Program-made: the position numbers and the translations under genes
Assembly: GCA_023212725.1 (NCBI GenBank)
Contig: JALBYF010000102.1
Coordinates: 1 to 42,282, forward strand
Source: Tranzscheliella williamsii
Lineage: Eukaryota; Basidiomycota; Ustilaginomycetes; Ustilaginales; Ustilaginaceae
Direction: 5' to 3'
DNA length: 42,282 bases
The notes under the pieces: model-generated
Database searches by the model: none
The model's input: the letters and a program-made list of their open reading frames with translations, nothing else
Told to the model about the DNA's origin: nothing
In this document: positions 9,893 to 19,781 of the stretch, one piece after another
Position numbering within the stretch: the first letter of the stretch is position 1
How the letters are laid out: the number at the start of each line of letters is the position of its first letter

Positions 9893-12460
9893 CTAGGTGG
9901 AGCACATTGCGAGAGGAACCCTACCCAACGATGACTAGGTTCTGAGCAAGCTAGGAAGGTGTGTGGGGTTTTTCGACCACGCTTCTCCCCTTCCGCCTTT
10001 CCCGTATCACTATCATTTGAATTGCTTTGTTCGCCTACTGCCGGCCTCCGGACCCAGCTTGGCTACGCTCTACTACAAAAAGGCAAGAAGGCTTCAGGAG
10101 TGCACAACGGCCATGTCTATCTGCTATGGCTTGACACTGAGGGGTGAAAGTTAACTGTAAGGAAAAGCATGGCTGTACACGCCGCGGCCACGAAGCGAAG
10201 AGGGTAATGTAATGCGCAATAGTAGCTGGAATGCACAAGTAGGATTGCCCGAAGCAGTCAATCAGCTAACATCAGTGTCGGCCTAAACAAGAGGTCCAGA
10301 TGTTGGGCCGGCAGCTCTAGAGCCTGTGCTTGCAAGGTCAGCTGAACCTAGCAGATGTCGTAACTGCTTTCGTGCTTGTCACAGCTGCGTCGCCTGGAGC
10401 CTTCCATTTTTTGAGTGACTGCCCATGCGCAATTGGCTTTAGTGTTGCCGCACGCCTGATTCTGCGATTCTGTGGAACGACCGTATCCGACTCGCCTGGC
10501 TCCAGCCAAAGACGGCATCCTGCCTTGGGATATGCGACGCACTCCCACTCCTGCGTCGTGCGGACCCGACCTTTCATTTCCGAAAGCCTTAAAGACTTGA
10601 GCCAACATCTGGGGCGGAAAATGCGCCCAGATAGTCCTCAATACTGGGGAAATGTGCCTGTTCACACGTCCTGATTGGGGATGGGCTCGGGAACCGACTG
10701 ACTCTGCTACGCTTAACGGCCTTGACCTTCAGTGCGCAAGCAGAGCGTCACGAGAGAGCAGAGCCATCTAGCCGAGCTAAGGAAAGATAACGCACAAAAA
10801 GGCAAAAAGTGTGGGGTAGCGTATGCAGGGTTTGCAGGCAGCGTGTGCGTAGTCGCGCTGTCCATGCGAGATTACAAGCACTTTAGGTTCCGCTCCTCCC
10901 TTTACCTCCATCGGGCGGGTTCGAGGACGGCACATTTCCAGTTCCATTTCCATTTCCATTTCTCTTTCAGTAGACCCACGCAGGTGTCTCATGATCTTGT
11001 GACCTTCCCACGGGAGCATGCAGTTGTGACCATGCAACTGGCACTGCCCTTCCTCGCTCACTCACCCAGCACCTGCATAGGCCCTAGCGCAGCCTGCCTC
11101 CACTTTCAAGAGCACTCAAGCCTGAGGTTTTCCCCCAGCTCTCCTACCTCACCTGTTGCATTGGACGTGGCGCATGGTGCTTGTCTAGACCCGTCCTTCC
11201 GTCAGATGAGCGTGTCAGCATCGATGAGTTGCCCGAATCGGCACGGTCCTCGCTTTCCATCGGTGTAAGACATGGCTGAACGGGCGTGGTCCCCCCGACC
11301 AACATCCCAGTTTGACGGTTCTCTTGCAATTCCGTTCACTACTCACAGACTCCTCGTTCGAGATCTCATCCACGAGTATAGTGATCGCGTTCCGGAATTG
11401 TCCAAACTTATCTCTCCTTGTCAGGGGCGGAGTTGCCGACATGCATACATTACCATAGTCGCTAGCCCTGCTAGATGGAGAAAGCGGCGATACGCTCTTT
11501 GCGCTGGTAGCCTAGCTTGTGCAGCTCGGCCATCTTGTAGTCCACCCGACTATATTACGCTTTGGGAGCGTCCACAGCGAGGCTGCAGCGGTGGTTGGCT
11601 GTGAGTCACAGTGTCGGAATGATGGCGGCTGATGCGTAACAACGCATACCTTCGTGTATAATCGTGAATGCCACCTGGTGTGGTTTTTTGAGATCATCTG
11701 TTGTTAGACCATCTTCCCTCTCCATCTTGTCAAAATTGCTTGCTCCTTCTCGCTTTGTCCCTACACCGGCATCTGCGCATCTGTGAATGGAGACGAAATG
11801 GCCTACTCAGATGTGATCGTGGCTACGCTGTCTCGCGCCTACCAGGTGGAAGCAGGCTTTGCCCGAGAACAAACCAACTCGCACATGATTGCCAACGACG
11901 GTCATATTTGAACAAGGCCCGCCAAAACCATCGGAATCTCTAGCCACTGATCATTTATCTGTACTCTATTGCAATCTGCGTTTTGCTGCCTAATACAGAA
12001 GTAGCTCGAGCTTCCCGCCACAAACTAGCGCCAAGCAACGATGGGATCGTGGAGAGTGTGATGAGACCTTCTTGTCAAGCGAACGAAGGTCTGATCAGGA
12101 CATAGTAGCCGTATCTGCGCACGCTCCGCAGCCAGGCCCGGCCAGATCGCTGCAGCAAGGCGACCAAATCTTCGGCCCGCTAGTGAGGCGCCCTGCTGTG
12201 TGCTTCAATTAGCCATTTTGATTGCCACCATCCAACTGCTCGTACACAGTCTTGGGATCGATCGCATACCTGCCACGACCGGGCAATTGTCGATAGGTGG
12301 TGTGTTACTGTGTATACAGCTGTCCAGCTATATCCTGTGGGTTGCAATCTACAAGGATATGAAAGGTCGAGGCCGATTATCGCTACTTTTGCGGCCCGTA
12401 ACCGCCTCTACACAGTTGAAGATCTTCGGTGGCGCGTGTCATACTGCTGAGCGGCGATGC
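9893..12460. other. Gene-poor 2.6-kb region upstream of HPC2 3' end
   Basis: This stretch holds overlapping open frames up to 178 codons in several phases, but their composition (Cys, His, Arg, Ser scattered) does not look selected, and most begin at non-ATG codons. A short (TTCCAT)n run near 10940-10965 leads into CTTTCAG. An ATG-initiated 110-codon frame at 11272-11604 has no recognisable motif. I see no RNA gene. It may contain UTRs, promoters or unrecognised multi-exon transcripts. Confidence 0.4.
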
Positions 12461-14656
12461 TCAAGGCGGTGCAACGCTGCTGGAAGGACTGTCGGCGAAG
12501 ATTTCTTCTCCCCTTGCTTCTTGGCGGTCTTTCTTCTTCTTGAGCTGCGCGTATTCTCTAGAAATGTTGGTGGACGTAGTCCAGCCGTCTTCTGGGAAGA
12601 GCTCCGCCATCTGCTTGTAACAGGCTTTCCGGGCGTTGATTTCGCTGTACTGTTCAGCAGCGTTCTCAAGCTTGAGCTTCTCGTTGCGGAGCTCGCTCAT
12701 CGCATTCTCAATAGTTATGAGGATGAACACCTCCTCCCGCATGTCTTCGGTCCATTTCCAACGTCTTACCGGTTCAACCGACTCATCCTCTGCAGCCTTC
12801 TGCGCATCAGCGTCCATAGAACCGTTGGCCTCGTGCTGTTCAGTATCATGGTTGGTGACTGCATCGGTTTCCTTGGGAGCCTCTCCGCGATCGATCCAGG
12901 CCTTCTGCGCAGCCTCGAATTCGGCTTTCTGTGCCGGAAAACTCTCTTTGATCATCCGGCTTAATTTGTCGAAATGGTCCTGTCGGAGCTCCTCAAAGTA
13001 CCTGATGTGCTGAGGGAAAAATTCCCTTTTCACCAATTTCATCATTGTGAATCGATTGTATGGGAATATCGTTGGGAGATGGTTGAAGAAGTTGTCATCG
13101 TACTCGCCCAACATCACAGCTAGCTTGGCAGTCTCGATGAGAGGTGGTTTGAGCGTTGGTGGGAATTTTGTCTTTACAGCAAAGTTCTCAGACTCCACCT
13201 TGTTCCGTAAATCGTCGAACGCAGCCTGGAGACGCGGGTCGACTGGTAAAGTCGGGTATCGATTCTTTTTGCTTGCTTTGGAAGCGCTGTCAAGCTCATC
13301 CACTTTGATAGGCGAGTCTCTTGTGCCTTCTTGCCGACGACTATTGGTCAAGGCCGAGGCGCCAACGGCGGACGAAGTGCCTGCAGTGTTGAGCATAGAG
13401 CCAAGATGCATACTTGACGATGGGGTGGGAAGAGGAGGCAATCCAGTGCTTTGCTGTGCTTTGCGTGCGACCAGCCTGTTGATGGAACCAGCGAAACCTT
13501 GCTTGGAATCTCTGATGGTGAGCGCCTTTGGCTTGTCTTTATCTGTGGATGCTTGATCACGGCCTTTAGACTTCTCCAGCTCAACGGTGCCTTGGGTCAC
13601 ATAGAAGCCGTTTGCCTTGGGTTTGGCAAAGTGGGTTGGCTCATCTATGTTGAGCTCAGAATCATCAACAAACGGATCGCGCACGTCGTACTGGCCTATG
13701 TCGTATTTGTCATCCTCCTTACCCCGTCTCCTCTTTTTGTTCGCCCCGCCGCTAGCAGGGGTGGATCCTCCGTCGTCTGTCGGGTATTTGGCAAGCAGCT
13801 TGGCCAATCCACCGAAGCCTTCAAGATCTGGAGGTGCAGCTGCCTCAGGCACTGAAGGCGCCGGCAGATCCGGTTCTAGCGCTTCCAGTTGTTCTTCGTA
13901 CCACTTGGCCCAGGGATGACCCTTTCCTTTGAGTTCAGACAAGACCATTTCAGGAACGTTGATGAGATAGCCATCTTCCTTCGCATTCAATATCGAGAGT
14001 CTAACAGTAGGTCTTACTGGCGGAGGCGGCGCCTGATTCGCATCCACGGGCGATGGACTGCGCCGGCGCGAGCGTTTCTTGATTAGTACTGGCTTTTCGC
14101 CTTCTTTCGCCGCCTCCTTGAGCGTGGTAGCTGACCTTTCGCCTGGGTCGATGCCGTCTGCTTCTGCTTCGGAGGCGCTCTCTGCGTCTGTACTTGGACG
14201 GTCGTCGTCATCATCATCTTCCTCCTCCTCGTCCTCTCCATTTGCAGCGTCCGGTTCCGCCCCGGGAAGTATTGAGGCCATCTCAGCATCTTCTGGTAGA
14301 TCCTCTTCCGCATCACGAGAGAGTCGCTCATTAATGAGGTGTTGGGAATGAAATGTTTCGTGGTCTGCCTGTCCGCTGGGACCGGCTTCGGTGGTCTGTT
14401 GTTGTTTCTGGCCATTTGAAAAGTCAGTGCTGTTCCTTTTGCGTGGAGACGTTCGAGGCGAGTTGGGGAACGGAGAGGAGCCTGGGCCGGTGGGGCCTAA
14501 AAGGTTCGCTAATGAGACTCTGGAAGCGGCTGACGCCCGGGGCATCTCTTCGTCGTCATCATATGGGTGGCCATTCATCTTGACGGCGATGGGGAGGGGT
14601 ATTGGAGAGGAGGATCGGTCGCTTATAATAATAACATCCGGTTCAGAAGCAGGCAT
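12461..14656 (-). CDS. HPC2: HIR histone-chaperone subunit Hpc2 / ubinuclein
   Basis: Intronless, 731 aa from the ATG at 14656. The diagnostic element is the Hpc2-related domain (HRD) YDIGQYDVRDPFVDDSELNI at about residues 310-335, which in yeast Hpc2 and human UBN1 binds the histone chaperone (HIR/HIRA complex; replication-independent H3-H4 deposition). A second conserved block at about 465-570 (VDPRLQAAFDDLRNKVES... IFPYNRFTMMKLVKREFFP) matches the ubinuclein middle domain. The N-terminal 200 residues are acidic and Ser-rich with a basic KKRSRRRSPSP patch that may be a nuclear signal. The open frame extends upstream to about 14716 without an ATG, and an acceptor-like GCATTAG lies just before the chosen start, so a short 5' exon cannot be excluded. 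A histone-gene silencing role is family knowledge. Confidence 0.88.
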   Translation of the reverse strand: MPASEPDVIIISDRSSSPIPLPIAVKMNGHPYDDDEEMPRASAASRVSLANLLGPTGPGSSPFPNSPRTSPRKRNSTDFSNGQKQQQTTEAGPSGQADHETFHSQHLINERLSRDAEEDLPEDAEMASILPGAEPDAANGEDEEEEDDDDDDRPSTDAESASEAEADGIDPGERSATTLKEAAKEGEKPVLIKKRSRRRSPSPVDANQAPPPPVRPTVRLSILNAKEDGYLINVPEMVLSELKGKGHPWAKWYEEQLEALEPDLPAPSVPEAAAPPDLEGFGGLAKLLAKYPTDDGGSTPASGGANKKRRRGKEDDKYDIGQYDVRDPFVDDSELNIDEPTHFAKPKANGFYVTQGTVELEKSKGRDQASTDKDKPKALTIRDSKQGFAGSINRLVARKAQQSTGLPPLPTPSSSMHLGSMLNTAGTSSAVGASALTNSRRQEGTRDSPIKVDELDSASKASKKNRYPTLPVDPRLQAAFDDLRNKVESENFAVKTKFPPTLKPPLIETAKLAVMLGEYDDNFFNHLPTIFPYNRFTMMKLVKREFFPQHIRYFEELRQDHFDKLSRMIKESFPAQKAEFEAAQKAWIDRGEAPKETDAVTNHDTEQHEANGSMDADAQKAAEDESVEPVRRWKWTEDMREEVFILITIENAMSELRNEKLKLENAAEQYSEINARKACYKQMAELFPEDGWTTSTNISREYAQLKKKKDRQEARGEEIFADSPSSSVAPP

Positions 14657-15595
14657 ACGAGCAGGGCGGTCTGATCCTAATGCGTAACGAGGCTCACACC
14701 CAGCCGTCGAAGTCAATCCCTGTAAACAGCCGCAACTTGTGTGATCGTGTCGACTGTCGACGATTTGCAGGGCCGGCTGATCAAGCCGTAGCTCTGACGA
14801 GTGGGGTTTAGGTGCTGTCCTCTAGAGCCACTCGGATACCGGAATGGAGGACATACGTTGAAAGGTGTATAACCAAGTTGCGTGGGAACGTAAGCAGACT
14901 GCGGTGCCACTGGAGGTGCAGGATGGGGTTAGCAAGTGAAAAGCTCAGTGTACGCCGGTGGAGGAAAGATGGTGAAGGAGCGTGGCATGGTAGACCACAC
15001 AATAAATATCTGCGACGAGCAAGCGAGCGCTGCAGCGAAATATGATTGCCATCCATTCATGATTCGGTTTCAAGTTTCGCATTGAGCTCATTGATTTAAG
15101 CTTGAGACTTGACCGACCTCTGTCCGCTTGAAGCTGCCCGTCTTGATTCGCGGATGGGGTCCAACACGGAGCCTGTCAAAAGAATGTCCTCCGCTTGCTC
15201 AATTTTGGCTATAACAATCTCTCACGCTGACCTGTTACGCGACTAGGTGGCTTAAGGATCGACGGGGTTGCCGAAAAGTCTCTTTCCACTAAGCACGGTC
15301 TTACGCTCCACGGAAGCTTTCTTCTCTCACGCTACAGCATCGCCCGAAGCCGAGCTTGATCACAGTTCGCAAGTGTATTCTTCGCGATGCTAATGGTGAA
15401 TGTGTGGCAGCAAGCCAGGAGCAAGTCGCATAAGCAATGTTAAGTCCTAGCGCGGACCCATCATCACTTGATTGCGCACAAGATGCTGATCTGAATAGCG
15501 AGGTGCACCGACCTCAGAGCGCAACTGGTTGATGAATGCCCGAAGAGGGGTGGTTGTCAACGCAGAGACAGCAGTACATGTTGGTTAGCGGTTAG
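14657..15595. other. HPC2 upstream region
   Basis: About 940 bp between the HPC2 start and the 3' end of the candidate transcript on the same strand. No coding frame, tRNA or repeat that I can support; it should include the HPC2 promoter and 5' UTR. Confidence 0.45.
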
Positions 15596-16216
15596 CTACG
15601 CGTTGGGGATCTTCTGGCAGTTGATGTGTGTTTTGCTCGGATCTTGAGGTAGTGTGCAAAAGAAGTTGAGGCTCTGCATTGTCGAGAAAAGAGATTTGGC
15701 TGTGATAAAAGAGAGTGAATGAACGCTACAGTCAGTCGCTGAATAAGGCCCAGGACTATCTCTGGCACATCCGACACGCCTATGGCTCCGCTTGTTCTTA
15801 CCTTCCAGTGCAATTTCCGTACAAGTCAACTGTCCGTTAGCCTGCTGAGCACATAGTTGTGATGTTCCAGAACCCCTTTCACTATCCAGAGGTAAGAGGT
15901 AGATTCGGGACATTCCCTGGTCAGCGGTATGCGTGACAACAGGTTGGCCGGCTTGTCGGTCCTGCCGTCGGTCCTGCCGTCGCAGGGTTGCCACTACTTT
16001 TTGCTACGACGACTCTGAGCGGCAGAACGAAGCACATACCCGTCCAGTGTAAATAGTCCAGCCGCTGTCTGCTCAACAAACCGGCGCGCAGACAAATGAG
16101 CGGGTGAATCCATCCTCTCGGTAAGATTTGAGGTAGATCCAGACCTGTAAAAAGTATCAGTCTCTGATAAGTTTCGCTATCCTGTAGACCGTCCAAAGCG
16201 CCGCCGTGGCTTACAT
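15596..16216 (-). CDS. Candidate small multi-exon gene with a split start codon
   Basis: Three consecutive intron-like segments lie on the minus strand. Intron 16214-16145 runs from GTAAGC to CTTTTTACAG with a CTGAT branch. Intron 16039-15917 runs from GTATGT to GACCAG. Intron 15801-15700 runs from GTAAGA through CTGAC and a pyrimidine tract to TTATCACAG. Splicing the first joins AAGAT to G, creating an ATG, and opens a 65-aa frame (MSGSTSNLTERMDSPAHLSA...; 16216-16215, 16144-16040, 15916-15826) ending ...HNYVLSRLTDS. The last intron would then lie in the 3' UTR. Alternatively, an ATG at 15913 starts a 71-aa frame spliced across the last intron and stopping at 15596. I recognise neither peptide. 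The intron series is convincing; the coding interpretation is not settled. Confidence 0.33.
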
Positions 16217-16730
16217 CTTGGCTAGACAGAAAAGGCAGCGTCGTTGGACTGAACGACGTCTACAGCGGTGAAGGCAGTCGTTTCGATGTGGCAATGACTA
16301 GAGCCAGCACTTGCTACAACCAAGCCGACAACAGGTAGAACCCGAAAGTAGCCCTCCACCCAAGCAATTTACCATCTTCTCATCTCTGACGTCAAAGAAT
16401 CGTTATAGGATCCCCAAGTGAATGTGAGTATTAGAGATGCGACTTGAATTAGGCATCCAGCAGCGCGTTCGGATCCGAGCTTCGAGCTAAGCCCACAATG
16501 TGATTGTTAGCTCTTACATAGCCAAAGCGCACAAAATCCCGGAAATTTTGGAAATTTGGCGCAAGACGACACCTTGGCTGTGCCAAAATTTCTTCGGACT
16601 TGTGCATGGGCTGCGCAAGGCTGAGTCTTCTTGCCGCCTCGCAGAAATAGCAGGCGTCCATCTTGCGGGTTTCTCTTCATCTTCCTTCATAGCCATCCAT
16701 TCAATACCCTTCGAATAGCCCAGAGGAACC
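16217..16730. promoter_or_regulatory. NMD3 upstream region
   Basis: Roughly 500 bp ahead of the NMD3 start, shared with the 5' part of the candidate minus-strand transcript. Pyrimidine-rich CTTCATCTTCCTTCAT just before the NMD3 ATG is a typical fungal 5' leader. No repeats or RNA genes seen. Confidence 0.4.
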
Positions 16731-18383
16731 ATGGAGTATCATCCACCTGCGGCTCAGCACATGGTGCTCTGCGCCGACTGTGGCACGCCAATTACCCCGA
16801 ACAATGCCAATCTGTGTCTCTCGTGTCTTCGAAACTCGGTCGACATCACCGAGTCGGTGCCTAAACAGGCGACCGTCAACTTCTGTCGAAACTGCGAACG
16901 ATACCTCAATCCCCCAAACTCATGGGTTCCTGCCCGGCTCGAGTCTCGCGAGTTGCTTGCTATCTGTCTAAAGAAGCTCAAGGGTCTCAACAAAGTGCGG
17001 CTCATCGATGCGGGCTTTATCTGGACCGAGCCTCATAGCAAGCGACTCCGGGTGAAGCTGACAGTACAGAAAGAGGTCTTCACCTCTACCATTTTGCAGC
17101 AGATCTTCGAGGTGGAGTTTGTAGTCCAGTATGGTCAATGTCCCGACTGTACACGGCTTGCGGCCAAGAACACATGGAGGGCTATGGTGCAAGTGAGGCA
17201 GAAGGTACAGCATAAGAGGACGTTCCTGTATCTCGAGCAACTTATCCTCAAACATAATGCGCACCAGAACACGGTATCGATCCAAGAGAAGAAAGACGGC
17301 CTTGACTTTTTCTACACCCAGAGATCTCATGCCATTAAAATGGTGGAATTCCTCAGCTCCGTAGTGCCAATCAAAACGACCAAATCCGAGCAAGTCATCT
17401 CGATGGACGTACACACGTCCACTACCAACTACAAGTTCACCTACAGTGTTGAGATCGCGCCCGTCTGCAAGGACGATCTGGTCTGTCTTCCGGCAAAATT
17501 GGCCAAGTCATTGGGGAATATCGGCCAGCTGGTCTTGTGCAACAAGATCACCAACTCGCTTCGCTTCATTGACCCAGTCAGTCTACAGCTTGCCGAGATT
17601 CCCGCCGAAAAGTACTGGCGCGATCCTCTCCCGGCATTGGCGACTATCCCGGAGATGATTGAGTTCTTGGTTTTAGACATTGAGCCGACCGGTCGGTATG
17701 CGACCAACTCACACGGCCAACAAAACAGGAAGCTGGAGGAGGCAGACGCCCAGGTATCTCCTCTTAACGCCACGTCGTTTGGCGAGGCGGATGCTGTCTA
17801 CCACACACGGACCCATCTTGGCGCTATTTTGCAGCCGGGCGACACGGTCATGGGCTACCATCTGCGCATTGCCAACTTCAACTCTGTAGAATGGGACTCA
17901 TTACCGACGGAACGCATGCCTGATGTGGTCCTGGTCAAGAAGTCGTATCCTGAGCGCAAGAAGCGGTCGAAGAACCGTACCTGGAAGCTCAAGTCGATGG
18001 CCAAAGAGGCCGAGGATGCAAGCGCCGAAAATGCTGTTGGGCGAGGAGCCGTTGGCCGGAGAGGAGGTCTCGATTCGCAGCGTGTGGAACGAGACTACGA
18101 GCTCTTCCTGCGTGAGCTCGAGGAAGACGAGGAGATGCGCCAGACGGTCAACCTGTACCGCGACGCCAAGAAGGAGGAAGAGAAGAAGCTGCGCAGGGAA
18201 AGGGCTGCGCAAATCAAGGCCGAGCGAGAAGCGGCCCTGGCCAACGGCGGTATGGAAGAGGACGCCGATCTCGACGACGGCCTTACCACCGACGGAGAGA
18301 GCGAGTGGGGCGACGACGATGCCCCGCGCGTTGGGATCGACGAATTGCTCGATGACATGGAAGACATGGCGATCGAGGACTGA
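16731..18383 (+). CDS. NMD3: 60S ribosomal export adaptor Nmd3
   Basis: Intronless, 550 aa, full length for the family. The N-terminus holds the conserved treble-clef-like zinc cysteines CADC (14,17), CLSC (29,32) and CRNC (52,55), then QCPDC near residue 137. The central region matches Nmd3 closely (LIDAGFIWTEPHSKRLRVKL, KHNAHQNTVSIQEKKDGLDF, HAIKMVEFL). The C-terminal 130 residues are charged: a Lys-rich stretch (KKRSKNRTWKLKSM) serves as NLS in the family, and the acidic helical tail (EDDEEMRQTVNLYRDAK is similar to other Nmd3 tails) contains the nuclear export signal. The protein binds the nascent 60S subunit in the nucleus, recruits Crm1, and is released in the cytoplasm. The start ATG at 16731 has context AACCATGG. 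It converges on the UPF0538 gene. Confidence 0.96.
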   Translation: MEYHPPAAQHMVLCADCGTPITPNNANLCLSCLRNSVDITESVPKQATVNFCRNCERYLNPPNSWVPARLESRELLAICLKKLKGLNKVRLIDAGFIWTEPHSKRLRVKLTVQKEVFTSTILQQIFEVEFVVQYGQCPDCTRLAAKNTWRAMVQVRQKVQHKRTFLYLEQLILKHNAHQNTVSIQEKKDGLDFFYTQRSHAIKMVEFLSSVVPIKTTKSEQVISMDVHTSTTNYKFTYSVEIAPVCKDDLVCLPAKLAKSLGNIGQLVLCNKITNSLRFIDPVSLQLAEIPAEKYWRDPLPALATIPEMIEFLVLDIEPTGRYATNSHGQQNRKLEEADAQVSPLNATSFGEADAVYHTRTHLGAILQPGDTVMGYHLRIANFNSVEWDSLPTERMPDVVLVKKSYPERKKRSKNRTWKLKSMAKEAEDASAENAVGRGAVGRRGGLDSQRVERDYELFLRELEEDEEMRQTVNLYRDAKKEEEKKLRRERAAQIKAEREAALANGGMEEDADLDDGLTTDGESEWGDDDAPRVGIDELLDDMEDMAIED

Positions 18384-18727
18384 TTCAGAGCAACTCTGTT
18401 CTGCCCATTCGGCCGACCACTTTGGCATCTGCATGCCTGTCCTGCTTCATCAGTGTAACACCACTTTGATCCCTCGCCCACTTGGCGAACTTGTCAAGTC
18501 CTTGTCTGCATCCCATACCAGCATTTTGTGCGCGTCCTGCAATTCTCACTCTTTCGCTCTCTGTTATGGACATCCCTGTGTGGCTAAAGCTGTGTGACGG
18601 TAAGGAAGTAGGTGTGTGTGTGTGTGCGAAAATAAAGCTGGCTAGTTGAAATGACGTGGTATACAGATGAATTGACAGGCAAGGGCGGCAAGTGGACGCG
18701 GGCTCGTGTGCTGGTGGAGAAGGAGGG
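18384..18727. other. Convergent 3' region of NMD3 and the UPF0538 gene
   Basis: About 350 bp between the two stop codons. It contains a short (GT)n microsatellite at about 18610-18625 followed by AATAAA near 18630, a plausible polyadenylation signal for NMD3. No gene seen. Confidence 0.5.
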
Positions 18728-18736
18728 GAATGGGAC

Positions 18737-19315
18737 TCAGCCGGTGGCGTCCCATTTTGTGGCTGGGTTGGCGAGGAAGGCGTCGTACGCGTCCCTGTTG
18801 AAGAAGCTGAGTTCGGCCTCGTTTTCGATGCCGAGTTCTGCGAGGGTGGTGTTGGCCTTAGTTTTGGGGGTGGGGTGGGGGTGGGGGTTGGTGAGGAGGG
18901 CGGGGATGGTGTCGTTGGTGAGGAGCCAGTCGGGGTGGTCGAGGTTGATGATGAGGTTGGTGGTCTTGCTGCCGTGGGCGCGCGTGTAGAGCTTGAGGGT
19001 GTCCAGCTGGTCGGCGTAGTTGCGGAAGGCGCGGAATGCGCTGTTGGTCTTCACCTCGGCGCGGCACCGCTCCTCGAGCTCGGCCACCGTCGTCGCCGTC
19101 AGATCGAGCGACCGCGCCACGTACGCCTTCATCGTCCGGTACTCAAACGACTTGATAATGCGCACCGTAATCACCGCATCCGTCAGCGGCCGCGCTGTAT
19201 TCGTCTGCTGGTTGTCCGAAAAGTCCGCCTGCGGCTGGAACGCATGGTACCCTCCCGGTAGCAACCCCCCCGAGCCCGTCAACGCCCCACTACCATCCGT
19301 CGTACTATCCACCAT
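18737..19315 (-). CDS. UPF0538 (C2orf76-like) family protein
   Basis: A 192-aa product from the ATG at 19315. The core reads VITVRIIKSFEYRTMKAYVA near residues 46-65, then TVAELEERCRAEVKTNSAFR, FRNYADQLDTLKLYTRAHGS and the end ELSFFNRDAYDAFLANP, which matches the ubiquitin-like UPF0538 family (human C2orf76) along its length. Molecular function of this family is not established. An Ala/Gly/Ser-rich insertion at residues 7-25 and a His/Pro loop (NPHPHPTPKTK) look lineage-specific. The frame is open upstream, and an ATG at 19420 would add 35 residues beginning MKPWVVAALPLFLYTY, a hydrophobic leader. I prefer the shorter form because family members lack a leader, but the long form is possible. 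Confidence 0.75.
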   Translation of the reverse strand: MVDSTTDGSGALTGSGGLLPGGYHAFQPQADFSDNQQTNTARPLTDAVITVRIIKSFEYRTMKAYVARSLDLTATTVAELEERCRAEVKTNSAFRAFRNYADQLDTLKLYTRAHGSKTTNLIINLDHPDWLLTNDTIPALLTNPHPHPTPKTKANTTLAELGIENEAELSFFNRDAYDAFLANPATKWDATG

Positions 19316-19420
19316 CAAATAAGCGATCTTCTCTCGGTATCGCGGCGCGAGGTCGGTCTTGGCGGCAAAGTCGTACGTATACAAGAAGAGGGGCAACGCA
19401 GCAACGACCCATGGCTTCAT

Positions 19421-19781
19421 CTGCTGATTTTCCACGAACGCTTGTGAATCTTCTCCACACTAGTCGCGCGCGCGTTTGTCGTACGGCTGCAAGGGTCTGT
19501 GTTGGAATCCAATCCCGCCCTCAGTCACCTACTTCTCCTGCATATACAGCCGCGACACAGCGGGAGCATCGAAAACGGTGGAATGAGACGTGTATGCCTG
19601 GTGGCCGGCGTGGTATAGTGAGCGTGGTGGATCTATTCGCAAGAGTACATCGAGAGGAAGCAAGGAGACTGCATGTGAAGGTTGGCGTGCGCAGGCCTCT
19701 TCTTGTGGCAACAGGCTCTGGGCTGCACGACATGGGCGTCGGTGACTGCGGACGGCGAGGTGGTGAGGCTGGACGAGCAGA
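19421..19781. promoter_or_regulatory. Spacer between the UPF0538 gene and the long disordered-protein gene
   Basis: Both neighbours are on the minus strand, so this 360-bp spacer should hold the 3' end of the long gene and the promoter of the UPF0538 gene. A plus-strand open frame crosses it but is antisense to coding sequence further on and is not supported. Confidence 0.4.

Noticed and set aside
10732..11268. 178-codon plus-strand frame in the gene-poor gap
   Set aside because: Starts at a non-ATG codon, includes a simple (TTCCAT)n repeat, and resembles no protein.
12200..12964. Plus-strand open frame of 254 codons
   Set aside because: It overlaps the C-terminal coding part of HPC2 on the opposite strand and begins with a non-ATG codon; mirror of biased codon use.
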